Source: Actinomadura citrea (lineage in GTDB: Bacteria; Actinomycetota; Actinomycetes; Streptosporangiales; Streptosporangiaceae). From it: a DNA stretch of 64,000 nt. The number at the start of each line of letters is the position of its first letter. Position 1 is the stretch's first letter. Made by a program: the position numbers and the translations under genes. This document shows, in pieces, positions 1 through 7,821 of the stretch. The notes under the pieces are model-generated. The model made no database searches and had not been told where the DNA came from. It saw nothing but the letters and a program-made list of their open reading frames with translations. The DNA lies in NCBI RefSeq assembly GCF_013409045.1, contig NZ_JACCBT010000001.1, forward strand, positions 682,001-746,000, written 5' to 3'.

Positions 1-30
1 TTGCCGGATGGTGCCTGACGCCTTCACCAT
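1..30 (-). CDS. 5' end of a divergent gene cut by the window edge
   Basis: An open reading frame runs off the left edge on the minus strand. It can start at ATG 30 (reading MVKASGTIRQ) or at the in-frame ATG 45. The start at 30 is preferred because GAAGGTGA lies about six bases upstream of it. Only about ten codons are visible, so no family can be assigned. Its position, divergent from a DUF4097/ABC-exporter operon with an inverted repeat between them, would suit a regulator of that operon, but this is inference. Confidence 0.35.
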   Translation of the reverse strand, partial: MVKASGTIRQ

Positions 31-47
31 AGCGTTCACCTTCATTG

Positions 48-101
48 CATTGCAACGATCGAAGGATGGAGTGTTGCGTTAGTCGACAGAACGTTGCAAT
101 G
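48..101. promoter_or_regulatory. Inverted repeat CATTGCAACG / CGTTGCAATG, possible operator
   Basis: CATTGCAACG at 48-57 is matched by its exact reverse complement CGTTGCAATG at 92-101, with 34 bp between the arms. Each arm contains the small palindrome TTGCAA, so this could be two sites for one dimeric regulator, about four helical turns apart. It lies between the divergent partial gene and the DUF4097 gene, where an autoregulator would bind. No clear -35/-10 pair was identified. Confidence 0.4.
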
Positions 102-217
102 ATTCCAGTGCTCTGACCTGCAAGGATGCTGTTCCGATGCAAAGAGCTTGTTGTGCGATTCTGGAAAGCAACGTAGCTTTTGCGATGTCAGAAACGACGA
201 GCCGCAAGGAGAGCACG

Positions 218-880
218 ATGCAGAAGTTCGAAACCCCCGCCCCGATCGCCACCGTCCTGGACGTCCCCGCGGGGCGCATCCAGCTCATCGCCGCCGACCG
301 GGCCGACACCGCGGTCGAGGTCCTGCCCGCCGACGCCTCCAAGGGGCGCGACGTGAAGGCCGCGGAGCAGACCACGGTCGAGTACGCCGACGGCGTCCTG
401 CGGATCGCGGTCCCGGTGAAGAACCAGTACCTCGGCGCCTCCGGATCCATCGAGGTGACGGTCCAGCTGCCCACCGGCTCCCGGGTCGAGGCGAAGGCCG
501 CCAGCACGGAGTTCCGGGCCGTCGGACGGTTCGGCGACGTCGCCTTCGAGGGCGCCTACCGCTCGATCAAGCTGGACGAGGCCGCGAGCGTCCGCCTCAC
601 CGCCACCGACGGCGACGTCGAGGTCGGCCGGCTGGGCGGCCCCGCGGAGATCAGCACCCAGCGGGGCGACATCCGGATCGCGGAGGCCGTGCGCGGCAAG
701 GTCGTCCTCCGCACCCAGTCCGGCGACATCTCGGTCGGCGCCGCCGCCGGGACGTCGGCCTCGCTGGACGCCGGCACCGGCCACGGCCGCATCAGCAACG
801 CCCTCAAGAACGACGGCACCGCCGAACTCGACATCCACGCCACCACCACGCAGGGCGACATCACCGCCCGCAGCCTCTGA
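218..880 (+). CDS. DUF4097 family beta-repeat protein
   Basis: A 220-residue protein with no signal peptide or membrane segment. Short repeating beta-strand units rich in Gly, Asp and Val (for example GDVEVGRL, GDIRIAEA, GDISVGAA near residues 125-175) are typical of the DUF4097 adhesin-like beta-solenoid fold. I chose ATG 218 because AAGGAG at 206-211 sits six bases upstream; an in-frame ATG at 185 lacks such a site. It is followed after 37 bp by a DrrA-type ATPase and its permease. DUF4097 genes commonly accompany such exporters in actinomycetes, but their molecular role is not known to me. Confidence 0.85.
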   Translation: MQKFETPAPIATVLDVPAGRIQLIAADRADTAVEVLPADASKGRDVKAAEQTTVEYADGVLRIAVPVKNQYLGASGSIEVTVQLPTGSRVEAKAASTEFRAVGRFGDVAFEGAYRSIKLDEAASVRLTATDGDVEVGRLGGPAEISTQRGDIRIAEAVRGKVVLRTQSGDISVGAAAGTSASLDAGTGHGRISNALKNDGTAELDIHATTTQGDITARSL

Positions 881-917
881 CCCGCGGCCCCCGAAGCGAC
901 CCCCCAAGGAGCAGCAC

Positions 918-1901
918 ATGACCGACCTGGCCATCGCGGCGAGCGGACTGCGCAAGTCCTACCGCGACAAGAAGGGCGAGAAGGTCGTCCTGGACGGCAT
1001 CGACCTGGCCGTCCCCGAAGGAACGATCTTCTCCCTGCTCGGCCCGAACGGCGCGGGCAAGACCACCACCGTCCAGATCCTGTCCACGCTGATCCGCGCC
1101 GACGAGGGCGAGGTCCGCGTCGCGGGGTTCGACCTCGGCCGCCAGGCCGACGACGTGCGCGGCGCGATCGGGGTGACCGGGCAGTACTCGGCGGTCGACA
1201 AGCTGCTGACCGGCGAGGAGAACCTCCTCCTCATGGCCGACCTGAAGCACCTGCCGAAGGGCGAGGGCAGGCGGAAGGCCAAGGAGCTGCTGGAGAAGTT
1301 CGACCTGGTCGACGCGGCGGGCAAGCCGGCCTCCACCTACTCCGGCGGCATGCAGCGCCGGCTCGACCTGGCGATGACCCTGGTCGGCGACCCGCGCCTG
1401 ATCTTCCTGGACGAGCCCACCACCGGCCTCGACCCGCGCAGCCGCCGCGCCATGTGGGGCATCGTCCGCGACCTCGTCCGGAACGGCGTCACCATCTTCC
1501 TCACCACGCAGTACCTGGACGAGGCCGACGAGCTCGCCGACCGCATCGCCCTCCTCGACCACGGGCGGCTGATCGCCGAGGGCACCGCCGAGGAGCTGAA
1601 GCGGCGCATCCCCGGCGGCCACATCCAGCTGAAGTTCGGCGACCCGGGCCGTCTCGACGCCGCCGCGCTGGCCCTCGGCGCCGGCACCCCCGACCCCGAG
1701 GCGTTCACCCTGCAGGTGCCGAGCGACGGCAGCGTCCGGATGATCCGGGACGTGCTCGCCGTCCTGGACGAGCACTCGATCGAGATCGACGAGATGTCGG
1801 TGCACACGCCCGACCTCGACGACGTCTTCCTCACCCTCACCGGCCGGGAGGCCGACGACCAGGCCGACAGCAAGGCCGACAGCAAGGAGGCCCTCCGATG
1901 A
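918..1901 (+). CDS. ABC transporter ATP-binding protein, DrrA family
   Basis: A 327-residue nucleotide-binding subunit of a drug-exporter-type ABC transporter. Walker A GPNGAGKTT is at residues 42-50, the signature YSGGMQRR at 141-148 and Walker B LIFLDEPT at 161-168, followed by the usual D-loop. The last 90 or so residues form the DUF4162-type C-terminal region of DrrA/CcmA-like exporters. AAGGAG at 906-911 is six bases from ATG 918. The stop overlaps the permease start as ATGA, so the two subunits are probably translationally coupled. Substrate unknown: the daunorubicin-resistance label is a family name only. Confidence 0.93.
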   Translation: MTDLAIAASGLRKSYRDKKGEKVVLDGIDLAVPEGTIFSLLGPNGAGKTTTVQILSTLIRADEGEVRVAGFDLGRQADDVRGAIGVTGQYSAVDKLLTGEENLLLMADLKHLPKGEGRRKAKELLEKFDLVDAAGKPASTYSGGMQRRLDLAMTLVGDPRLIFLDEPTTGLDPRSRRAMWGIVRDLVRNGVTIFLTTQYLDEADELADRIALLDHGRLIAEGTAEELKRRIPGGHIQLKFGDPGRLDAAALALGAGTPDPEAFTLQVPSDGSVRMIRDVLAVLDEHSIEIDEMSVHTPDLDDVFLTLTGREADDQADSKADSKEALR

Positions 1902-2671
1902 GCACCCTCACCCTCGCCGCGCGCGACTCCTCCACCATGGTCCGGCGCCAGCTCAAGCGCATGATCCGCTACCCGTCCATGACCGTGCAGCTGATCATCA
2001 CGCCCGTCATCATCCTGCTGCTGTTCGTCTACGTCCTCGGCGGCACGCTCGGGAACGGGCTCGGCGGCGGCCGCGACGCCTACGTCAACTACGTCGTCCC
2101 CGGCATCCTGCTCATGACGGCCGCCACCGCCGCGACCGGGACCGCCGTCATGGTCGCCACCGACATGACCGAGGGCATCGTCGCCCGGTTCCGCACCATG
2201 CGGATCTCCCGGGCCTCGGTCCTCACCGGCCACGTCGTCGCCAGCGTCGTCCAGCAGCTCTTCGGGATGGCCGTCCTCATCGGCATCGCCCTGGCGATCG
2301 GCTTCCGCCCGAATGCCAACGCCCTCGAATGGCTGGCGACCGCGGGAATGCTGACCCTGTTCGCCGTGGCCGTCACCTGGCTGTCGGTCGCCCTCGGCCT
2401 GAAGTCCTCGACCCCCGAGGCCGCCAGCAACGCTCCGATGCCGCTGATCCTGCTGCCGTTCCTCGGCAGCGGCTTCGTCCCCACCGACTCCATGCCCACC
2501 GCCCTGCGCTGGTTCGCCGAGTACCAGCCCTTCACCCCGATCATGGAGACCGTCCGCGGCCTCCTGCTCGGCACCCCGATCGGCAACAGCGGCGCCATCG
2601 CCGCCGCCTGGTGCGCCGGCCTCGCCGTCCTCTCCTACCTCTGGGCCAAGCGCACCTACAACAAGGCCTGA
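1898..2671 (+). CDS. ABC transporter permease, DrrB/ABC-2 family
   Basis: A 257-residue integral membrane protein with about six hydrophobic segments, partner of the preceding ATPase, whose stop it overlaps by four bases (ATGA). The sequence carries the ABC-2 permease pattern: an N-terminal amphipathic stretch, a first helix near residues 30-50, and a C-terminal PFTPIMETVRGLL motif with a final helix, common in DrrB-like proteins. A strong bidirectional-type terminator begins 17 bases after the stop, closing the DUF4097/DrrA/DrrB transcription unit. Confidence 0.92.
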   Translation: MSTLTLAARDSSTMVRRQLKRMIRYPSMTVQLIITPVIILLLFVYVLGGTLGNGLGGGRDAYVNYVVPGILLMTAATAATGTAVMVATDMTEGIVARFRTMRISRASVLTGHVVASVVQQLFGMAVLIGIALAIGFRPNANALEWLATAGMLTLFAVAVTWLSVALGLKSSTPEAASNAPMPLILLPFLGSGFVPTDSMPTALRWFAEYQPFTPIMETVRGLLLGTPIGNSGAIAAAWCAGLAVLSYLWAKRTYNKA

Positions 2672-2687
2672 CCGTGAACCGGCCGAC

Positions 2688-2721
2688 CAGGGCCGCCAGA
2701 CCGAAAGGTCTGGCGGCCCTG
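2688..2721. terminator. Perfect 15-bp stem terminator with GAAA loop
   Basis: The arm CAGGGCCGCCAGACC at 2688-2702 pairs perfectly with 2707-2721 around a GAAA tetraloop. No long U-tract follows, as is usual in high-GC actinomycetes. It lies between the convergent DrrB and LUD-domain genes and could serve both. Confidence 0.85.
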
Positions 2722-2742
2722 AACGCTTTCCGGCCGCCCGGT

Positions 2743-3372
2743 TCAGAAACCGATGGTTTCGCGGAGCAGCAGGACGGTGCCGCGTCCAGGCTGGTACTCC
2801 GCGTTGAGGATGAGAACGCGGTTGACCGCGCTGGGCCAGCCGTGGACCGCCTGGGTCCGGGCGTTCTCCAGCGGGAGGCAATGCTCTTCGACGCGGCGCA
2901 GCGCGGTGCTCAGGTCGGGGACGACCTTCTGCGCCCCGACGATCCAGATCGCACGGGCGGCGCCGCCGGAGTAGGCGGGCAGCTGGCTTCCGCTGCCCGA
3001 GGCGGCCACGAGGGACCCGGTCTCGGTGACCGCGGCGACGCTGCCCACGACGACGTCGGGGCCGGCGCACAGCCGCCGGATCTCGTCCATCTGGGTGGCG
3101 CGGTCCATGGCCAGGATGCGCGGCTTGACGGCCTCATATCGTCCGCTGCCGTTGATGTCCTCATCGAGACCGGACAGGCGGAGGGTCTCGCTGGCCCCGG
3201 TGAACACGCTGGCGCCCGCCGGTATCAGCTCGCCGACGCGGGCGCGCGCGGCGGCGGCGTCGTCGAGGATCTCCACGGTGAAACCGTGCGCGGTCAGCGC
3301 GGCGGCCGCCCGCTCCAGCTGCCGCGCGGGCGCCGGGCGGGTGAACGGTGTGGCCGGTACGGGGGTCGTCAT
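2743..3372 (-). CDS. LUD-domain protein (LutC/YkgG, DUF162 type)
   Basis: A 209-residue protein matching the LUD domain found in lactate-utilisation proteins LutB/LutC: an N-terminal segment, SVFTGASETLRLSGL near residues 55-70, and the core pattern VGSVAAVTETGSLVAASG near 110-128 followed by a nucleotide-sugar-like Rossmann segment ending in RVEEH. No LutA or LutB partner is nearby, so lactate oxidation is not supported. The gene is divergent from an ECF41 sigma gene, and a motif matching the ECF41 promoter lies 30 bp upstream, which suggests this gene is the sigma factor's target. Confidence 0.85.
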   Translation of the reverse strand: MTTPVPATPFTRPAPARQLERAAAALTAHGFTVEILDDAAAARARVGELIPAGASVFTGASETLRLSGLDEDINGSGRYEAVKPRILAMDRATQMDEIRRLCAGPDVVVGSVAAVTETGSLVAASGSGSQLPAYSGGAARAIWIVGAQKVVPDLSTALRRVEEHCLPLENARTQAVHGWPSAVNRVLILNAEYQPGRGTVLLLRETIGF

Positions 3373-3401
3373 GATGTCTCTGAGCTTCCTGTTCGCTGGA
3401 T

Positions 3402-3427
3402 GACGGGTTCGTCTCAGCGGTTCGACA
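3402..3427 (-). promoter_or_regulatory. Candidate ECF41-type promoter for the LUD gene
   Basis: Reading the minus strand, TGTCGAA (3427-3421) is followed after exactly 15 bases by CGTC (3405-3402). The published ECF41 consensus is TGTCACA, a spacer of about 15 bases, then CGTC. The predicted transcript would start about 25 bases before the LUD start codon at 3372. No equivalent motif was found in front of the sigma gene itself. Confidence 0.55.
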
Positions 3428-3530
3428 ACACAGGCCGCCGGATCGTGAGGCGACGCACCGGCCTCACATTCCGGGGCCCTGCCTTGTCGGTCTGGTGCGG
3501 GCGGATTCGACCGAGGGAGGTGCCGGCGCC

Positions 3531-4469
3531 ATGACCACCGGACCCGGGCAAGGACACGGCCGGCCCGATCCGGGCCTGGACGCGCTCATGAGTGAGCGGC
3601 GCCGGCTGATCGGTCTCGCCTACCGGCTCCTCGGCTCCCTGGCCGAGGCCGAGGACGCCGTGCAGGAGACGTACACCCGCTGGTACGCCATGTCCCCGCA
3701 GCGGCAGGACGCCATCGAGTCGCCCGGCGCCTGGCTGACGACGGTCGCCGGCCGCATCTGCCTCAACATGCTCGGCTCGGCCCGTGCCCGGCGAGAGACC
3801 TACGTGGGCGACTGGATCCCCGAGCCGCTGCCCGGGCGCACGGAATGGATCAGCGGGCGGCCGGGCGGTGCGACCGCCGACCCGGCCGACCGGGTCACCC
3901 TGGACGAGTCGCTCAGCCTGGCCTTCCTGGTCGTGCTCGAATCGATGACCCCGGCCGAGCGCGTCGCCTTCATCCTGCACGACGTCTTCCGCCACCCCTT
4001 CGCCGAGGTGGCCGAGATCGTCGGCCGTACCCCGGCGGCATGCCGCCAGCTGGCCTCCTCGGCCCGCCGCCGCGTCCGCGCCTCGCAGCCTTCCGCGACT
4101 CCGGCGGCCCGGCACGCCGGCATCGTCAGAGCCTTCAAGCGGGCATGGGAGGCCAAGGACATCGAGGCCCTCATCCGCCTGCTCGACCCCGACGCCACGG
4201 CGATCGCCGACGGCGGCGGCCTCGCCGTCACCTTCCCGCGCCCCATCGAGGGCGGCGAGGAGATCGCGCGCGCCTGGATCGAGATCGCCCGGCGCAGGCC
4301 CGGCGACATGACGTTCCTGGAACGCACGGTCAACGGTCAGCCCGGCCTGGTGGCTCAGCAGGACGGCGTCATCGTGACGGTGTTCGCGTTCCAGGTCGCA
4401 GGCGACCGGATCCAGCACATCTGGGTGGTGCGCAACCCCGAGAAACTCCGCCGTTGGACGGCGGGCTGA
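3531..4469 (+). CDS. sigJ: ECF41-group RNA polymerase sigma factor (SigJ-like) with SnoaL-like tail
   Basis: A sigma-70 region 2 (AEDAVQETYTRWYA near residues 37-50) and region 4 are followed by a C-terminal NTF2/SnoaL-like domain of about 120 residues. Three ECF41 hallmarks are present in order: DWIPEPL between regions 2 and 4 (WLPEP type), ADGGGLAV in the tail (DGGGK type) and RNPEKLRR at the end (NPDKLRH type). In this group the tail acts as a built-in regulator, so no separate anti-sigma gene is expected, and none is adjacent. ATG 3531 was chosen over GTG 3495 because GAGGGAGG lies ten bases upstream. ECF41 genes usually neighbour a carboxymuconolactone decarboxylase, oxidoreductase or epimerase; here the neighbour is a LUD protein. 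Confidence 0.9.
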   Translation: MTTGPGQGHGRPDPGLDALMSERRRLIGLAYRLLGSLAEAEDAVQETYTRWYAMSPQRQDAIESPGAWLTTVAGRICLNMLGSARARRETYVGDWIPEPLPGRTEWISGRPGGATADPADRVTLDESLSLAFLVVLESMTPAERVAFILHDVFRHPFAEVAEIVGRTPAACRQLASSARRRVRASQPSATPAARHAGIVRAFKRAWEAKDIEALIRLLDPDATAIADGGGLAVTFPRPIEGGEEIARAWIEIARRRPGDMTFLERTVNGQPGLVAQQDGVIVTVFAFQVAGDRIQHIWVVRNPEKLRRWTAG

Positions 4470-4710
4470 CGCGCCGGTCGCGGCATGGCCGCTTTCGTGG
4501 TGCGGAAATTGCGCATTGCGGGACAGCGGCTTTCGGGAATGTTGTCGCTGGTTTCTATAACGGCATTCGGGTTCCCGAGGCGGGGCGTTAGAAAACTCAC
4601 AGAGGTGAGTAAACGGCTCCTTTTCTTCGTCGCGGACTGGGTTCATCCGGTGGTCCGCCGCTCAATACGGTTCTTCTCCCCGTCCACGCCGTAGCGAAGG
4701 GGGGAGCACG

Positions 4711-6306
4711 GTGACCGCCTCCGTAGCGGTGGAAGAACCGGCGTCCGCGACCGACGCGCCGGCCGGCCGGCGCGCGTCCGCGTGGGGCTGGCTCGGGCCG
4801 CTGCTCGTCGCGGGTTTCGCCGGTTTCCTGGTGTTCCATCGGCTGGGCTCCCCGCACGCCCTCGTCTGGGACGAGACGTACTACGCCAAGGACGCCTGGG
4901 CGTTCCTGCACTACGGGGTCGAGCACAACTGGCGGCGCGGACCGAGCGGCGGCCTCGCCGACTCCTCCTTCCTCGCCGGGCATCCGGTGGCGGGGCTCGC
5001 GGGCGGCGGCGAGTGGGCCGCGCACCCGCCGCTCGGGAAGTGGCTCATCGCCGCCGGAATGGCGGTCTTCGGCTCCGGCCCGTTCGGCTTCCGGTGCGCG
5101 GCCGGCGTGGCGGGCGTGCTGGCGGTTCTGCTGCTGGCCCGCATCGCCCGGCGGCTGACCGGCTCGACGGTTCTCGGCTGCGCGGCCGGGCTGCTGCTCG
5201 CGCTGGACGGCTCGTGGCTCGTGTCGAGTCGCGCGTCCATGCTCGACATCTTCCTGCTCGTGTGGGTGCTGGCCGGGTTCGGCTGCCTCGTCGCCGATCG
5301 GAACCGGACCCGCGTCGCTCTCGTCGCGCGTTCTGAGCACGGGAGGCTTGGCGGGCCGTTCGTCTGGCACGGGTGGCGCCTGGTGGCCGGGGTCTGCTTC
5401 GGCCTCGCCTGTGCCACGAAATGGTCCGGCGCCTACGTGCTCGTGTTCTTCTGGGCGCTCGCGCTGATCTGGGACGGGAACGCGCGCAAGGACGCCGGGG
5501 CCGCCCGGCCGTGGCGTGGCATGGTCGGGCTCGACCTCCTGCCGTCGCTGCTCCAGGTGTGGGTCGTCGCCGGGATCGTCTACCTGGCCAGTTGGTGGGG
5601 CTGGTTCGTCTCGGGGACGTCCCTGCAGAAGGCCCTCTTCGGCCAGAACGTCCCAGGCTTCCAGCGGCGCTGGGCCGAGGCGCATCCGAGCGGCCTGTGG
5701 CCGTCGTTCGTGGATCCGCTCCGGTCGCTGTGGCACTACCACGCGATGACGCTGGACTTCCACAACGGTGTGACGCAGGTGAATCCCGGCCGGTCGTGGC
5801 CGTGGCAGTGGCCCGTCCTCGGGCATCCGGCCGTCATGTGGCGCACTTCCGTGCCGCGGGGGAGGGACGGCTGCGGCGCCGCGACCTGCGTCAGCGAGAT
5901 CTCCCACCTGGGGACGCCCGCCATCTGGTGGTTCTCCATCGTCGCGCTGCTCGGCATGGTGGTCTGGGCGTTCGCGGCGCGCAGCTGGCGGGCCGTGGCG
6001 GTCGTGGGCGGCTACCTCGCGAGCTGGCTGCCCTGGTTCCCGGCCGCGCTCGCCGGCCGGACGATGTACTCCACCTACGCGCTGCCGATGCTGCCGTTCG
6101 CGATCCTCGCGATCGTCCTGCTCTTCGACGGCGTCTCCGCCCCGTACCGGGACCGCCCGGTGCCGCGCCTGCTGCTCGGCGCCGCCGGGGCCGCCTACCT
6201 CGCGCTCGTCGCGGTGAACCTGGCCCACCTCCTGCCGATCCTCACAGGCCGGCCGGTCCCGGAGGCGGGCTGGCAGGCGCGCCTGTGGCTCCCCGGCTGG
6301 ACGTGA
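4711..6306 (+). CDS. pmt: Dolichyl/polyprenyl-phosphate-mannose-protein mannosyltransferase (PMT, GT39)
   Basis: A 531-residue membrane protein that would transfer mannose from a polyprenyl-phosphate donor to Ser/Thr of proteins leaving the cell. The first extracytoplasmic loop carries the Asp-Glu pair of the family (VWDETYYAKDAW, DE at residues 54-55), followed by roughly ten hydrophobic helices and the PMT C-terminal four-helix region. Length is near that of mycobacterial Rv1002c. GTG 4711 follows AAGGGGGGAG. The 241 bp upstream (4470-4710) hold no convincing gene. Its position next to secreted proteins, one with a long Thr-Pro linker, suggests local substrates, which is inference. Confidence 0.92.
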   Translation: MTASVAVEEPASATDAPAGRRASAWGWLGPLLVAGFAGFLVFHRLGSPHALVWDETYYAKDAWAFLHYGVEHNWRRGPSGGLADSSFLAGHPVAGLAGGGEWAAHPPLGKWLIAAGMAVFGSGPFGFRCAAGVAGVLAVLLLARIARRLTGSTVLGCAAGLLLALDGSWLVSSRASMLDIFLLVWVLAGFGCLVADRNRTRVALVARSEHGRLGGPFVWHGWRLVAGVCFGLACATKWSGAYVLVFFWALALIWDGNARKDAGAARPWRGMVGLDLLPSLLQVWVVAGIVYLASWWGWFVSGTSLQKALFGQNVPGFQRRWAEAHPSGLWPSFVDPLRSLWHYHAMTLDFHNGVTQVNPGRSWPWQWPVLGHPAVMWRTSVPRGRDGCGAATCVSEISHLGTPAIWWFSIVALLGMVVWAFAARSWRAVAVVGGYLASWLPWFPAALAGRTMYSTYALPMLPFAILAIVLLFDGVSAPYRDRPVPRLLLGAAGAAYLALVAVNLAHLLPILTGRPVPEAGWQARLWLPGWT

Positions 6307-6356
6307 CCTCTCGCCGGCCCGCACATCCGCAGCAGTTCCAGGAGAGGTGATCGACG

Positions 6357-7736
6357 ATGAGGACCCCGGCCCGCTGGAGACTCGGTGCCGTGACGGCCGT
6401 CGGGCTGGGCGCGCTCGTGACCGGATCGCTGCCGGGCGGCGCGGCGCGGGCGCAGGAGGCCGACGCCGCCCTGACGTACGCGTGCCGGCTGCCGTCCGGG
6501 ACGTCGCGGGAGGTCGGCGTCCGGGTGCGGGGGACGTTCCCCGCGACGGGGACGGCCGGGCGGCCCGTGCGGCCCGGGCACGTCACGGTGAGCGTGACGA
6601 TCCCCGAGGCCGCGGTGCCCGAGGTGAGCGCGCCGGGGGGCGCCTCCGTCGTCGGCACCGCGGAACTCGGCGTCTCCGTGCGGCAGAACGGCCAGGCCGC
6701 CCCGGCGACCTGGCCGGGGCTCGCCACGCCCGCCACCCCGGTCACGGACGGCGCCGACCTGGTACTGGCCGCGTCCGGGGACGTCCCGCCGGTCACGCCC
6801 GCAGGGACCGGAGACCTCACGTTCACCGCCGGAGACCTGGCGCTGGAGCTGAGTTCCCGCGACGCCCACGGCGGCGTCCCCGAGGACGCGAAGCCGGCGA
6901 TCACCATCGGGTGCGAGCCGTCCGGGGAGCACGTCCTCGCCACGGTGCCCGTACCCGCCGGGACGGCCCCGGCGGCGCCCGCGCCGCCGAAGCCCATGCC
7001 GCCGAAGACGGGGAAGCGGGCCGCAGCCGAGGCGCCCGGCGGGACCCCGGCCGAGTGCGGGAAGTTCACCGGGCCGACCGACGACTGGTACCCCGGATGC
7101 GTCTACCTGTCCGGGTTCTCCAACGTCACCAAGCTCAAGGGCGCCGCGATCCTGAACGATCCGGAGTTCGGCCGCCCGGCCCTCACCAACCTCGTCTACT
7201 CGCTCACCGACACCGGTGCCTCCGTCCGGCAGCGGTTCGTCTCGCCCCTGCGATCGCGGTCGACGTTCCTGACCTTCGGGTTCATGCCGACGACCGCGAC
7301 GATGGAGATGACGCAGCGTCCCCTGAGGCCCGGTGAGGACTACGGGACGTTCGAGGCCGTCAGCGACATGCAGACGGGCATCCAGTCCGTCAACGCCCAC
7401 ATGCGGATGTCGATCCGCATCTCGGACGTCTCCGTCAACGGCACACCGCTGAACGTCGGCGGGAACTGCCGCACCGCGACCGACGCCGACATCGCCCTCA
7501 AGGGCGAGATGACCAGCGTCCTGGAGGGCGGGATGCTCGACGGCTCGTTCAGCATCCCGCGCTTCACCGGCTGCGGCGTCGGCGAGGACCTCGGCCCGCT
7601 CTTCAACGGGACCGTCTCCGGCCCCGGGAACCTGCTGCGCGTCAGCCTGGGCGCCACCTGCATCCCGGACGCCGACATCAGCTGCCCGCCGGTCGTCCCC
7701 GCGCCCGCGCGCACCGCCCCACTCCCTGCGGGCTGA
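6357..7736 (+). CDS. Secreted DUF6801-type protein, paralogue 1
   Basis: A 459-residue exported protein with a signal peptide ending near GGAARAQEA (about residue 33). The mature part begins with the DUF6801-like domain (LTYACRLPSG, with its partner Cys in IGCEPSGE), a Pro/Ala/Lys linker near residues 198-225, then a second beta-rich domain. The second domain shares landmarks with the two paralogues downstream: GFMPTTATMEM, GGNCRT and FTGCGV. GGAGAGG precedes ATG 6357, 51 bases after the mannosyltransferase stop. Function is unknown; several conserved Cys and export suggest a disulphide-stabilised surface protein. Confidence 0.8.
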   Translation: MRTPARWRLGAVTAVGLGALVTGSLPGGAARAQEADAALTYACRLPSGTSREVGVRVRGTFPATGTAGRPVRPGHVTVSVTIPEAAVPEVSAPGGASVVGTAELGVSVRQNGQAAPATWPGLATPATPVTDGADLVLAASGDVPPVTPAGTGDLTFTAGDLALELSSRDAHGGVPEDAKPAITIGCEPSGEHVLATVPVPAGTAPAAPAPPKPMPPKTGKRAAAEAPGGTPAECGKFTGPTDDWYPGCVYLSGFSNVTKLKGAAILNDPEFGRPALTNLVYSLTDTGASVRQRFVSPLRSRSTFLTFGFMPTTATMEMTQRPLRPGEDYGTFEAVSDMQTGIQSVNAHMRMSIRISDVSVNGTPLNVGGNCRTATDADIALKGEMTSVLEGGMLDGSFSIPRFTGCGVGEDLGPLFNGTVSGPGNLLRVSLGATCIPDADISCPPVVPAPARTAPLPAG

Positions 7737-7747
7737 ACGTCGAGCCC

Positions 7748-7810
7748 GCTGACCGAACGCCTGCTGACCGAACACGCCTGCTGACCGAACACGCCTGCTG
7801 ACCGAACACG
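7748..7810. repeat. Tandem repeat, 17-bp unit, nearly four copies
   Basis: The unit GCTGACCGAACACGCCT occurs at 7763-7779 and 7780-7796, with a 15-bp version at 7748-7762 lacking two bases and a partial copy at 7797-7810. It fills most of the 85-bp gap between the DUF6801 paralogue and the cupin gene and ends just before the ribosome-binding site GGAGG. It may be replication slippage or a multi-site binding element. Confidence 0.85.
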
Positions 7811-7821
7811 GAGGGAACGCC

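Noticed and set aside
1337-3070. 577-codon open frame on the minus strand
   Set aside because: Antisense to the DrrA/DrrB genes; Arg/Gly-rich, no ribosome-binding site, a GC-bias shadow.
4485-4694. 69-codon plus-strand frame before the mannosyltransferase gene
   Set aside because: No ribosome-binding site, no recognisable motif; overlaps the likely promoter region.
4597-6324. 575-codon open frame on the minus strand
   Set aside because: Covers the mannosyltransferase gene in antisense and has shadow composition (long Pro/Arg/Glu runs) with no motif.
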